64,000 nt of DNA from Thermomicrobiales bacterium. GTDB taxonomy: Bacteria > Chloroflexota > Chloroflexia > Thermomicrobiales > UBA6265. The stretch spans positions 1-64,000 of the forward strand of contig JAGQGU010000007.1 in assembly GCA_020432165.1 (NCBI GenBank), written 5' to 3'. A program made the translations under genes and the position numbers. Under the pieces are notes generated by a model. It did no database searches and was not told where the DNA came from. It saw only the letters and a program-made list of their open reading frames with translations. Below are positions 16,921-25,448 of this stretch, in pieces. Position 1 is the stretch's first letter. Every line of letters begins with the position of its first letter.

Positions 16921-17391
16921 TCATTCTGTCCAGATCACTGGTTCAGAAGGAATATTCCCAGTGCTCAACGCTGCAATCAATTCGGCTAGCCCCAGGGGGT
17001 AGACGGGTTCGGCACTGGTGATGATGTCTTCGACAGATAGCCAGCCCTGTTGCGTGTAGTCCGCAAGCTCATAGTCGAACATGTTCCTGGTCGAGGGTTG
17101 CTGGGACTGCATCCTCACCAGAAAGTAGCGTTCATCAGAGAGGTACGGAGTACCGTTGTGAACGGCCTCTCGTGTGCGAGTGGCTACCATCGGACCAATT
17201 TCTGCATCGTCGATGGCACACTCCTCCCAGAGCTCACGCAGAGCAGCGTCCTGCCAGGATTCACCGTCTTCCAGGCCACCACCGGGGAGTATCCACCGAG
17301 GTCTCACGGGATCCTCGATCCTAAGCATCCACACACGATACCCTTCATCGAGAGGAATCAGACGTGAACTCTTGCGCACCCACAGACTCAC
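16921..17391 (-). CDS. Nudix hydrolase
   Basis: A 156-residue Nudix protein that should hydrolyse a nucleoside diphosphate derivative. The Nudix box starts in WILPGGGLEDGESWQDAA and continues LRELWEECAI, matching GX5EX7REUXEE, with Ala in place of the usual Gly near the end. Substrate specificity cannot be inferred. It is followed with 4-bp ATGA overlap by the metallo-beta-lactamase gene upstream, so the two are co-expressed. Confidence 0.9.
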   Translation of the reverse strand: MSLWVRKSSRLIPLDEGYRVWMLRIEDPVRPRWILPGGGLEDGESWQDAALRELWEECAIDDAEIGPMVATRTREAVHNGTPYLSDERYFLVRMQSQQPSTRNMFDYELADYTQQGWLSVEDIITSAEPVYPLGLAELIAALSTGNIPSEPVIWTE

Positions 17392-18215
17392 GCCTCGTTC
17401 CCCTGCTCCGCCAGTAGCTGATTCACATTGTGGAGGTGCATACCCCAGGCCAAACCTTCAGAACGAGGATCGTCCAGCTCTACCAACAATGCCCGGGCGA
17501 TCTCTTCGCCGCTCTCCCCTGCTCTCGCCGCGACAAATGGTCCGATCGCCTCGAGATAGCGTCGATCGGCATCCAGTCGCCGCTGAGCTTCGGCGCGATC
17601 GGCGGGCGCGCCATGACCGGGAACAATCCAGTCGGCCCGATCGATAATCAGCTGCAGGGTATCCATCGTCTTAAGGTAGTCCTCAACGCTCTCGCTACCT
17701 TCGTAGAATGCTGGCGTCTCGATATCGCTCAGCGTATCCGCGACAAACGCGACCTTATCCTCCGGCAATACCAACGCTGCCTGGCCGGATTCGTGGCCCG
17801 GAATCGGCACGACTATCGTCGCGATACCCGCGATATTGGCACTGCTATCGGAGAGTGGTTGCTCCTGAAAGAGGAGATCCGTATTCATGGCGGCATCGAC
17901 GCCCCAAAGCTCGGCACTATTCGTGATGTTCCGGATTATCCGATCCCGGTTTTGCCGCATATTGATAACGGTCTCCGAATAGGCAAATCGGGGCACGTTG
18001 GTACCGAAGCGTTCGTGCCAGAGCACATGATCCCAATGCGCGTGCGTGCAAAAACCGGCCGCTACCGGTGTAGCGACATCCGCAATGCGCTCCAGTTCAT
18101 CCGGCAATACCCCCGGATCAATCAGCAACGACCCTACCGGACCGCTGACGATGCTGCTATTTGTGGCCCAGAATGCGGATTGCAGAACAGTGATGCGGTC
18201 GGTAAGTTGAGTCAT
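17388..18215 (-). CDS. Metallo-beta-lactamase-fold hydrolase
   Basis: A 275-residue MBL-fold protein. Metal ligands: THAHWDH (H58, H60, D62, H63), IPGHESGQAAL, VADTLSD and VPGHGAP. The C-terminal helical extension is short. The frame stays open for 300 codons upstream, but that part shadows the plus-strand ABC gene; the ATG at 18215 has an AGGAG 10 nt upstream and begins in a normal MBL N-terminus. The family includes glyoxalase II, lactonases and quorum-quenching enzymes; no specific substrate is indicated. It shares a 54-bp divergent promoter region with the ABC operon. Confidence 0.9.
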   Translation of the reverse strand: MTQLTDRITVLQSAFWATNSSIVSGPVGSLLIDPGVLPDELERIADVATPVAAGFCTHAHWDHVLWHERFGTNVPRFAYSETVINMRQNRDRIIRNITNSAELWGVDAAMNTDLLFQEQPLSDSSANIAGIATIVVPIPGHESGQAALVLPEDKVAFVADTLSDIETPAFYEGSESVEDYLKTMDTLQLIIDRADWIVPGHGAPADRAEAQRRLDADRRYLEAIGPFVAARAGESGEEIARALLVELDDPRSEGLAWGMHLHNVNQLLAEQGNEA

Positions 18216-18269
18216 TTGAGCAATTCTCCTGTGCGATACTGACACCGAATCTCGTGGAAAGGACAGCGC

Positions 18270-19280
18270 ATGCCGATTATATCCGCCCATCATCTGGTGA
18301 AGGATTTCGTGCGGCCGAAGCGACATAGCGGTCGTTTCGCGGCGCTTCGAACGCTCCTTACCAGTGAATCGGTAACGACGCGCGCTGTGGACGATATCAC
18401 GCTCAGTATCGACGAAGGTGAGATTGTCGGCTATCTCGGACCGAACGGTGCCGGCAAAAGCACCACGATCAAAATGCTGAGCGGGATTCTCACACCAACG
18501 AGCGGCGAGGTGGAGGTTTGTGGCGTGGTGCCGTGGGAGCAGCGCACCACAAACGCGCTCAATATCGGTGTGGTCTTTGGGCAGCGAAGTCAACTCTGGT
18601 GGGATCTGCCGTTGACAGAGAGTCTGGCGCTCATCGGCAAGATGTATCGCATGGAGGAGGGGAAGTACCGGGCCAATCTGGACATGCTGGTCGAACTCCT
18701 GGAGATGCAGAGCTTCCTCGGGACGCCGGTGCGACAGCTGAGCCTGGGGCAACGTATGCGTGGCGATCTGGCGGCGGCAGTGCTCTATGAGCCACCGGTG
18801 CTGTTTCTGGACGAGCCCACCGTGGGCCTGGATGTGGTCGCCAAGGAACGCATCCGCAGCTTTATCGAGCAGATCAATGCCGAGCGCCGCACCACAGTGC
18901 TGCTGACGACCCACGATCTGGGCGATGTGGAACGGCTCTGCCAGCGCCTGATCATCATTGATCATGGCAGGCTGCTTTTCGATGGTGCGACCAATGATCT
19001 GAAGCGACGCTATGCCCCGCATCGATTGCTGGATATCGTGACGGCGCCAGACGGGGAGGGGAGCCTGGGTGCATTTATCGATGCGCTCCCTGCGGATTTC
19101 GCCCTGGAGCATCACGATGGCATGGGAGCGACCTTCGCGGTGAATCCGGATGTGATTGCATTACCGGATGCGATCGCGATCATTTCCAGCCGTGTGCCGA
19201 TTATCGATCTGGGTGTGCGTGAGCCCGCACTGGAAGGAATTATCCGCGAGATCTATGAGACCCGGGAGGTTATGGCATGA
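18270..19280 (+). CDS. ABC-2 exporter ATPase
   Basis: A 336-residue ATP-binding subunit. Walker A GPNGAGKST (57-65), signature LSLGQ (157-161, the LSGGQ variant of this subgroup), Walker B VLFLDEPTVGLD (177-188) and the switch histidine in LLTTHDLGDVE. The C-terminal 80 residues form the regulatory domain common in ABC-2 exporters. The N-terminal RPKRHSGRFAALRTLL insertion is typical of the group paired with DUF990-type permeases. The next gene starts within its stop (4-bp overlap). Probable export of a lipid, polysaccharide or drug-like compound; substrate unknown. Confidence 0.92.
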   Translation: MPIISAHHLVKDFVRPKRHSGRFAALRTLLTSESVTTRAVDDITLSIDEGEIVGYLGPNGAGKSTTIKMLSGILTPTSGEVEVCGVVPWEQRTTNALNIGVVFGQRSQLWWDLPLTESLALIGKMYRMEEGKYRANLDMLVELLEMQSFLGTPVRQLSLGQRMRGDLAAAVLYEPPVLFLDEPTVGLDVVAKERIRSFIEQINAERRTTVLLTTHDLGDVERLCQRLIIIDHGRLLFDGATNDLKRRYAPHRLLDIVTAPDGEGSLGAFIDALPADFALEHHDGMGATFAVNPDVIALPDAIAIISSRVPIIDLGVREPALEGIIREIYETREVMA

Positions 19281-20083
19281 CCATATCTCCATCTCTACCA
19301 GCACTCAAAGCCTGCACTGGCATGGCGCTACAGCGTACCTGGGCGTATCGTAGCCGCATGGCGTTATGGATTCTCCGTAACATGCTGATGCTCTTCTCGA
19401 TGCGCATGATCTGGACCGCCGTCTACGGAGATCGCACCGTGATGAACGGCATCCATTTGGATATGATGATTCTCTATGTCACCATCGGTATGCTACAGGC
19501 CTATCTCCTTGAGCCCATCGCCAGTGGCGAGATAGCACGGCGCATTCAACGAGGAACCATCGCGAGCGATCTGGTGCGCCCGGTAGGCTTTCTGCCGCAA
19601 ATGCTCGCCTACGATATCGGCTTTCTCATCGGCAGAATCCCGCTAATCGCCATCGTATTGCCCTTTGCCGCCATTGTGGGATCGCTCCAGGCGCCACCAA
19701 CGCTTGAGACTGCCGTGGGGTATGCCGTTAGTCTTATCCTGGCCTATGTCCTCTCCGTATTGGTGTGGTTGCCGATCGGGATGATTGGGTTCTGGACCAT
19801 CAATACCACTGGTATCAATTTCCTGGCGTATTCGGTCCTGGCATTTGTCAGTGGACAAATGGTGCCGCTCTGGTTTCTGCCCGATGCTCTGCGGACCACG
19901 TTGCGATGGCTACCCTTTCAGGGAATGAGCTATGCGCCACTCTCGATCTATGTCGGTGAAACAACCGGATACGATATCCTCATAACCATCGCAACACAGG
20001 CTATCTGGATCGTGCTGCTGGCTGCTCTTGTCTGGTGGATCTGGCAACGCGCCCGCTATGCTGTGCAGATTCAGGGAGGGTGA
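19277..20083 (+). CDS. ABC-2 type permease, subunit 1
   Basis: A 268-residue integral membrane protein with about six hydrophobic helices, coupled to the ATPase gene by ATGA overlap. The stretch RRIQRGTIASDLVRPVGFLP is the amphipathic coupling region seen in ABC-2 permeases of the DUF990/YfbA-like group; FVSGQMVPLWFLPDALR is also typical. It should form a heterodimeric channel with the next gene's product. Confidence 0.85.
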   Translation: MTISPSLPALKACTGMALQRTWAYRSRMALWILRNMLMLFSMRMIWTAVYGDRTVMNGIHLDMMILYVTIGMLQAYLLEPIASGEIARRIQRGTIASDLVRPVGFLPQMLAYDIGFLIGRIPLIAIVLPFAAIVGSLQAPPTLETAVGYAVSLILAYVLSVLVWLPIGMIGFWTINTTGINFLAYSVLAFVSGQMVPLWFLPDALRTTLRWLPFQGMSYAPLSIYVGETTGYDILITIATQAIWIVLLAALVWWIWQRARYAVQIQGG

Positions 20084-20084
20084 A

Positions 20085-20882
20085 ATGAAGCACACCCTAA
20101 CCCTCTGCGGGCAGATGGCCCTGGCCAGCATCCGTGGTCAAATGCAGTATCGCTTCAGTTTCATCATCGGGGTGTTGGGCGGCATGTTCTTCCAGGGGCT
20201 CGGTATCGTGATGATCTGGGCGATTTTGGAAACCTTTACCTCATTGGGTAGCTGGGGACTGGCCGAGATCGCCTTACTCTATGGCTTGCGATTGACGGCA
20301 CATGGCCTCTATCTAGTCTTCTTCAGCTCCCTCTATGCCATTGATGATTTCGTACGGGAAGGGCAGTATGATCGACTGCTGGTCCGACCGGTGCACCCAC
20401 TCCTGCAACTCATGTTCACCGATTTCCGCATCACCGTGCTCGGTGATCTGATTGGCGGCATCGCGATTCTGGTGGCGGCGTTGAGTCGGATTGATATCGA
20501 ATGGAGCGCTGCCCATGTGATGCTGATCACCGGCGCAATCCTCGGAGGAGCGATGCTCGATGGCGCTTTCCAGATTCTGCCGGCCTCACTGACATTTCGG
20601 TTTGTGGAGTCATGGCCAGCGCGAGTGGTGTTCGATGATGTCTTTTCTCGCTATGGCAACTATCCAACCGATATCTTTGGCGGGATCGGGAGTAGGGTGC
20701 TGACCTTTCTGGTACCCGTGGCCTTTGTGGCATGGCTACCTGCAGCGATTCTGCTCCAGAAGGAGACTTTTCTGCCGAGTTGGACAGGGTGGCTGACATT
20801 GCCGGTCGGTATCGTGTGCATGTCAGTTGCGATCACCGTGTTTATGCGGGCATCGCGGGGGTATCAGAGCAGCGGGAGCTAG
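20085..20882 (+). CDS. ABC-2 type permease, subunit 2
   Basis: A 265-residue second permease with six predicted helices and the related coupling region DDFVREGQYDRLLVRPVHPLL. The ATG at 20085 follows the previous stop directly, and its GGGAGGG ribosome site overlaps the end of the previous gene. Together the three genes form a complete exporter operon. Confidence 0.85.
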   Translation: MKHTLTLCGQMALASIRGQMQYRFSFIIGVLGGMFFQGLGIVMIWAILETFTSLGSWGLAEIALLYGLRLTAHGLYLVFFSSLYAIDDFVREGQYDRLLVRPVHPLLQLMFTDFRITVLGDLIGGIAILVAALSRIDIEWSAAHVMLITGAILGGAMLDGAFQILPASLTFRFVESWPARVVFDDVFSRYGNYPTDIFGGIGSRVLTFLVPVAFVAWLPAAILLQKETFLPSWTGWLTLPVGIVCMSVAITVFMRASRGYQSSGS

Positions 20883-20933
20883 GGGCGTTGTCTCGTTGGC
20901 CGGTGATCCCGATAGTTACTGTATTCAAGGCTA

Positions 20934-20979
20934 TCGATTGTTCGGTTGATTCCTCGACGCTGCGCGCTCGGAATGACAG
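20934..20979 (+). repeat. Dispersed repeat family 2
   Basis: Copy of the 41-bp element (GTTCGGTTGATTCCTCG ... TCGGAATGAC) between the convergent ABC permease and LytR-family genes. Confidence 0.75.
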
Positions 20980-20993
20980 AGCGTTCGTCACCG

Positions 20994-22712
20994 CTACGGG
21001 CTTTCAACCGCAGGCGTAGATTCCATCTCGCCTTCACCGTGGCGTTGTTCAGTGTTGTATTGCTCCAGAGTCCAGCTATCGCCGGCGGGATCCCACGCGT
21101 CATCACCCAGGATTATGATAATATCGTATCCAAAATAACCATCGCTTGACGCAAGCGAACTGGCATCGTCGCCATAGATAATCGCATCCTGCCCAACGCT
21201 AATCAGCTCACTCACCAGAGCACTGGTACCGAGATTACCCTCGACATCAATGATTTTGCTGGTCTCGTGCGTATCGATATCCTCAGCGGTGTCCACCGAA
21301 ATCTGCCAGAAACCGTTGTATTCCAACACCGTGCCGATGCGTCCGGCCAATCCCTCGTTGCGCGTGCCATTGATGACGAGGATGCGCGCACCGTAATCCG
21401 GATCCATATAGGCCGCGCCAGGTGCAGAGACATCGTAGCCCACAAGCTCACTGAGGATGTCTTCCATCACCAGCCAGTCGACACGTAAATAGAAGATACC
21501 GTTATCACCATAGTCATCATGAACGGCACCGGTAACAGTAAGTTGTTCGATATTCTCATTGGGTATCTCGAGAGCCAACTGGGCCAGCTTGATAGCATCG
21601 GTGATGGAGATATCGGTACGCACGGTACCGCCGAAATCGGTAATTAGCTGAGGCAACTGGGTAATCAGATCGGCACTCAGATGCTGATCCCGCAATGCGA
21701 GCAGCACCTGCTGCTGTCGCGCCGAGCGGCTGGTATCTCCGTCCTGATGACGCGTGCGAGCGTAGATGAGCGCCTCTTGACCATCCATGTGTTGCCAACC
21801 GGCAGGAAAGTGGATGCGTTGATAGTTGAAGTTTTCAGCGGGGTATTGCGAGTCCAGAATCGGGTAGGGGACATCAACGTAAATACCGCCCACGGTATCG
21901 ACCATTTGCACAAAGCCGTTGAAATCGATCTGCACAAAGGCATGGATAGGAATGCCGAAGTTTGCCTCGATCGTGCGAATCATGAGTCCGGCACCGCCTC
22001 CCTGCACATTGTTGTAATCACCGAGGGCAAAGGCGGCATTGATTTTGTCGATACCGTAGCCAGGAATCACCACCTTCACATCGCGTGGGATGGAGAGGAT
22101 GCGTGCCGATTTGGTTTGGGGATCGATATTCACGATCATGATCGTATCAGTACGACTGGAGCCATCCACAGCAGAGAGATCGGCACCGAGCAGGAGGATG
22201 TTGATCCGATCCTGCCCATTCCAATTGGAAACAGCAACCTCAGTGGGGCGCTCCACCAATTCGGGAGTACCGGCATCATTCAACTGGGCAATTACGGCAG
22301 AATCGGCGTGCTCGACATCTTCAACCGTCACATTTCGCCAGGCCCGGAGCGAGGAGTAGAGCACCGGCGAAAGGATGAGTGCCAACACAAGCATCAACGT
22401 ACCGGGGATACCAACAAGTGGCCAGAACCATTTCCGTCGGGTAAAGCGCTTCCAGCGGCTGGTTGTACCCAGGTTGCGCGCCTGAGCCGCCCGTGCCCGC
22501 CGCAGATCCTGTGCAAACTGGGGATTCGGCACGTGCGCCGATACGGTTGGTGATGCTTCAGTCTGCTCAGAAGCATTGCCACCTAATTGACTATAGCGAG
22601 TCGCCCGGTCCCTGTGAGCAGGTTCCTGGGGATCAGAGGCGCTCGACTGGGCCCGTCGCACACGACGCTGCACATAGTCATTGTTGGATTGGCCAGGATC
22701 GTGATCGGTCAT
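20994..22712 (-). CDS. LytR-CpsA-Psr (LCP) family cell-wall ligase
   Basis: A 572-residue envelope protein that should transfer polyprenol-linked glycopolymers to peptidoglycan. A cytosolic, charged N-terminus (1-94) precedes one membrane helix (about 95-119, WFWPLVGIPGTLMLVLALIL). The LCP domain (about 168-345) carries NILLLGADL, SSRTDTIMIVNID and RILSIPRDVKV with the conserved arginines and aspartates, and ALIYARTRHQDGDTSRSARQ. A LytR_C domain follows (about 440-540, ARILVINGTRNEGLAGRI). The acidic tail of about 30 residues is low complexity. It is transcribed divergently from ndk. Confidence 0.93.
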   Translation of the reverse strand: MTDHDPGQSNNDYVQRRVRRAQSSASDPQEPAHRDRATRYSQLGGNASEQTEASPTVSAHVPNPQFAQDLRRARAAQARNLGTTSRWKRFTRRKWFWPLVGIPGTLMLVLALILSPVLYSSLRAWRNVTVEDVEHADSAVIAQLNDAGTPELVERPTEVAVSNWNGQDRINILLLGADLSAVDGSSRTDTIMIVNIDPQTKSARILSIPRDVKVVIPGYGIDKINAAFALGDYNNVQGGGAGLMIRTIEANFGIPIHAFVQIDFNGFVQMVDTVGGIYVDVPYPILDSQYPAENFNYQRIHFPAGWQHMDGQEALIYARTRHQDGDTSRSARQQQVLLALRDQHLSADLITQLPQLITDFGGTVRTDISITDAIKLAQLALEIPNENIEQLTVTGAVHDDYGDNGIFYLRVDWLVMEDILSELVGYDVSAPGAAYMDPDYGARILVINGTRNEGLAGRIGTVLEYNGFWQISVDTAEDIDTHETSKIIDVEGNLGTSALVSELISVGQDAIIYGDDASSLASSDGYFGYDIIIILGDDAWDPAGDSWTLEQYNTEQRHGEGEMESTPAVESP

Positions 22713-22869
22713 ATGGTTGGTGGTGGAGTAGTGGGGCGACCGGACATCTGCAGGTCAGTCTACCATCTTCGCGAAAACGCCCGGGGAATCGGCCTGACGA
22801 TGGTACAATGCAGGCGACATTCGCGCGGACAGAGCGGTTCGCACTATCCACATTTCGGAGAAGAAAATC

Positions 22870-23331
22870 ATGGCAAGTATCGAGCGTTCGCTGGTGATCG
22901 TGAAGCCAGATGCAGTGCAGCGCGGTCTCATCGGTGAGATCGTGGCGCGATATGAGAAGCGCGGCCTCAAGATCGTGGCGATGAAGTTCGAGCAGGTTTC
23001 GGAAGAGACCGCCGGCAAGCACTATGGCGAGCACAAGGGCAAGCCGTTCTACGATGGCCTGGTGAGCTACATCACCAGCAGCCCAAGCGTATTGATGGTG
23101 GTTGAGGGTCCGGATGCGGTCAGCATCGTGCGCACCACCAATGGTGCCACCAAGCCGGGCGAAGCCGCTCCGGGTACCATCCGTGCCGATTTCGGTGTGA
23201 CGATTGGTCGTAATCTGGTGCACGCATCGGATTCGGTCGAGAGCGCTGCCCGCGAGGTCGGTATCTTCTTCGGTGATGGTGGCATTGTCGAATACGAGCG
23301 CGCGATTGATGCCTGGATCGTTGAGGACTAG
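22870..23331 (+). CDS. ndk: Nucleoside diphosphate kinase
   Basis: A 153-residue enzyme that transfers the gamma-phosphate of ATP to nucleoside diphosphates through a phospho-histidine. RSLVIVKPDAVQRGLIGEI is the standard beginning, KPFYDGLVSYI and VRTTNGATKPGEAAPGTIR line the nucleotide site, and NLVHASDSVESA contains the catalytic H118. The length is close to normal. A GGAGAAG ribosome site lies upstream. It is monocistronic, ended by a terminator that contains a parS-like palindrome. Confidence 0.97.
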   Translation: MASIERSLVIVKPDAVQRGLIGEIVARYEKRGLKIVAMKFEQVSEETAGKHYGEHKGKPFYDGLVSYITSSPSVLMVVEGPDAVSIVRTTNGATKPGEAAPGTIRADFGVTIGRNLVHASDSVESAAREVGIFFGDGGIVEYERAIDAWIVED

Positions 23332-23353
23332 GTTTCTCTTCACCTGAGATGAC

Positions 23354-23395
23354 AGCGGCCAGTGTTTCACATGAAACATTGGCCGCTTTATTTTT
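23354..23395 (+). terminator. ndk terminator containing a parS-like core
   Basis: The stem AGCGGCCA/TGGCCGCT encloses the palindrome TGTTTCACATGAAACA, giving a nearly perfect 34-bp hairpin, followed by TTATTTTT. It begins 22 bp after the ndk stop. Confidence 0.8.
23363..23378. other. parS-like site 1
   Basis: TGTTTCACATGAAACA differs by one base (A for G in the centre) from the well-known ParB-binding consensus TGTTTCACGTGAAACA. It lies in the stem of the ndk terminator. Confidence 0.6.
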
Positions 23396-23404
23396 CGTGG
23401 GGCA

Positions 23405-23420
23405 TGTTTCACATGAAACA
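23405..23420. other. parS-like site 2
   Basis: This is an identical 16-mer to site 1, 42 bp further on (about four helical turns). It sits inside a perfect 26-bp palindrome (23400-23425, flanks GGGCA and TGCCC). Confidence 0.6.
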
Positions 23421-23479
23421 TGCCCGTAGCATCGTCCATAAGGGCATCCTTTTCGAGGAAATGGACAACCATGGGGCAG

Positions 23480-23768
23480 CGGAAGCGTAGACCTGGGCCT
23501 CGCAAGGCGCTTGCGCCTGCGAGTTGCCCGGGTTGGTAGCGTCGGGTTTTATACCCGGCGAATATGGTCAACTCCGCCACCTGTTCCAGGATTGCTCGCT
23601 GGCGGCTACTTGAACCCGCCCAACTCGCCGCGACGTTCCGCCGCTGGCGAGGGACGGGACTACATCTTGCGAGTCCAATGTCCTCTGAATCACTTTCTCG
23701 GTACCAAAGCTCTTGTGAGCGATGCCACCGTGGCCTTCTCCCACCGGGCGCAAGGCCCGGTGCCACAA
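23480..23768 (-). repeat. Long dispersed repeat, copy 2, and palindromes
   Basis: 23480-23665 is the inverted copy of the 1079-1305 repeat, including a family-1 palindrome at 23536-23560. A further family-1 palindrome (arms CACCGGGC/GCCCGGTG, tail CCACAACC) is at 23742-23768. The whole gap from ndk to dcd (23332-23867) contains no gene. Confidence 0.75.
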
Positions 23769-23867
23769 CCAACACATCGCAATCGACATCTGCGGTAAAC
23801 TAGCCGTGAATCCGTGCCAACTGCGGATCTTTTGTGTTGTGTTCAACTGGAAGCGAGCTTCTCCCGC

Positions 23868-24452
23868 ATGGTGTTATCCGATCGCGATATTCTCGCTGCC
23901 CTGGAATCGGGCCGCATCAAAATCACTCCTGCACCCGATTTGGAGAAACAGCTGGGTTCGGTTTCCGTCGATTTCCGACTGGGGAACACCTTCATGGTCT
24001 TCGAACACAGTCGCTTTAGCCATATTGATCCGCGTAATCCGGTCTCGATCGGAGAGGCCATGCGCACGATTGTGGTGGAAGATGACGAGCAGTTCATGAT
24101 GCAGCCGGGCGATTTCGCGCTGGCCAGCACCAAGGAGAGCCTGGAACTGCCGAACGATCTGCTGGGTCGGTTGGAAGGCCGCAGCAGTATCGCGCGCCTG
24201 GGTATCACAGTGCACAGCACGGCGGCAGTCTTCGAACCAGGGTGGATCGGCACTGCCACGATGGAATTGAGCAATCTGGGGCGCATGCCAGTGGCGCTCT
24301 ATCCGGGGATGCGCATCTGCGCCTTCTCGTTCGAGACGCTCAGCAGCCCGGTGATGACACAGTACCGCGATAAGGTTGGCAACAAATACGCCGGGCAAAT
24401 CGATCCTCGCCCGAGTCAGCTTTCCGAAGAGAATCAGGCCGGAAATCCGTAG
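23868..24452 (+). CDS. dcd: dCTP deaminase
   Basis: A 194-residue trimeric enzyme converting dCTP to dUTP for dTTP synthesis (the bifunctional form also hydrolyses dUTP). MVLSDRDILAALESGRIKI is the standard N-terminus, VSVDFRLGNTF follows, GRSSIARLG (104-112) is the substrate-binding motif, and HSTAAVFEPGWIGTATMEL contains the catalytic glutamate (E132). The tail GQIDPRPSQL is typical. The longer frame from 23814 is not supported; the ATG at 23868 matches family starts although its ribosome site is weak. Confidence 0.94.
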   Translation: MVLSDRDILAALESGRIKITPAPDLEKQLGSVSVDFRLGNTFMVFEHSRFSHIDPRNPVSIGEAMRTIVVEDDEQFMMQPGDFALASTKESLELPNDLLGRLEGRSSIARLGITVHSTAAVFEPGWIGTATMELSNLGRMPVALYPGMRICAFSFETLSSPVMTQYRDKVGNKYAGQIDPRPSQLSEENQAGNP

Positions 24453-24466
24453 AGAAGGGGAGTAGC

Positions 24467-24847
24467 ATGAGCAATCTGACAGAGATCCGTAATCGTTTCA
24501 TCCCGATTCTGGGAGTCGTGGTCGATCAGTATAGTGGTCGTGTCCCCGCGGGTTATCCGAATGTGGTGGACGATGTTGATGGCGGTATGGTGGGGATCGA
24601 ACTTGACCCCAACTTTGCTGTCTTCGTTACGGAAGATAGCACCGGACTCTTCGCTGAGGTCTACAAGCGCGATCCCCGTATCGATGCGCGCGCAACCGCC
24701 GGTCGGCAGAAGTATGCCGGTACACCGGTCTACGATCGCCGTCCCCTTGATGAGACACCGAGCGATCAGCACCTGCGTAATCTGGTAGGCGAGTTGAAGT
24801 CCGCCTTCAACACCCAACCGGGATTGATCTACATCACGGAAGACTAG
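24467..24847 (+). CDS. Hypothetical protein next to dcd
   Basis: I do not recognise this 126-residue cytosolic protein. It begins LTEIRNRFIPILGVVVDQYS, has an acidic middle (VVDDVDGGMVGIELDPN) and ends with ELKSAFNTQPGLIYITED. It has no signal peptide, membrane helix or metal motif. An AGGGGAG ribosome site precedes the ATG, only 14 bp after the dcd stop, so co-transcription with dcd is likely. Confidence 0.7.
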   Translation: MSNLTEIRNRFIPILGVVVDQYSGRVPAGYPNVVDDVDGGMVGIELDPNFAVFVTEDSTGLFAEVYKRDPRIDARATAGRQKYAGTPVYDRRPLDETPSDQHLRNLVGELKSAFNTQPGLIYITED

Positions 24848-24932
24848 ATCTCACACCCACGCAACAGAACGGTGAATCCCGGTCGTGTTCGTGCGATCGG
24901 GATTCGTCGTAATTCTTGAAAGGAATCTCCTC

Positions 24933-25370
24933 ATGTATTCACTCCGCCCTGCTACCAGCGATGATCATGAACGTCTACGGCTGATACATGATGCTGGCTT
25001 TCACGATGTTGTGGACCAGGTGTGGGGCTGGGACGACGACTATCAGATCCAGCGATGGGCCAACTACATGGCCGCTGTCGTAATAGATGTTATCGAGGTC
25101 GATAGCGAGATCGCTGGTTTTATTGATCTCACGAAGAACGACGATCATTGGTATGTCACAAATATCGTCATTGCTCCCGAGCAGCAGCGGAAAGGCATCG
25201 GATCGGCGGTACTTCGGGATGTGATCGCGCAAGCACAGTCGGCGGGGATGCCGCTGCGGCTGCAGGTGATGAAGCTTAATCCCGAAGCTCACGCCCTTTA
25301 TGAACGCCTCGGGTTTGTGGTGAATGGTGAAATCGAAACGCACTTCAAGATGGAGTACGTCGGTCAGTAA
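24933..25370 (+). CDS. GNAT-family N-acetyltransferase
   Basis: A 145-residue acetyltransferase. Motif A, VTNIVIAPEQQRKGIGSAVL, contains the Q/RxxGxG/A pyrophosphate loop for acetyl-CoA, and the end NPEAHALYERLGFVVNGE is motif B. The ATG at 24933, with AAAGGAA upstream, is preferred over an upstream frame extension to 24885. The acceptor is unknown; small-molecule or protein N-termini are both possible. Confidence 0.88.
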   Translation: MYSLRPATSDDHERLRLIHDAGFHDVVDQVWGWDDDYQIQRWANYMAAVVIDVIEVDSEIAGFIDLTKNDDHWYVTNIVIAPEQQRKGIGSAVLRDVIAQAQSAGMPLRLQVMKLNPEAHALYERLGFVVNGEIETHFKMEYVGQ

Positions 25371-25448
25371 CCGATGATCGTTCGATCAGGTCAGCCTCAC
25401 GGTAGCGTTCATCCAGACTTCACCGCCGGCACCCTCGAGACTACCGCG

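Noticed and set aside
18216-19115. 300-codon upstream extension of the metallo-beta-lactamase frame
   Set aside because: It runs antisense through the ABC ATPase gene and translates to His/Arg-rich sequence; the ATG at 18215 has a good ribosome site.
22713-23775. Frame with two MFHVKH stretches opposite ndk
   Set aside because: MFHVKH is the translation of the parS-like palindrome; the rest is antisense to ndk.
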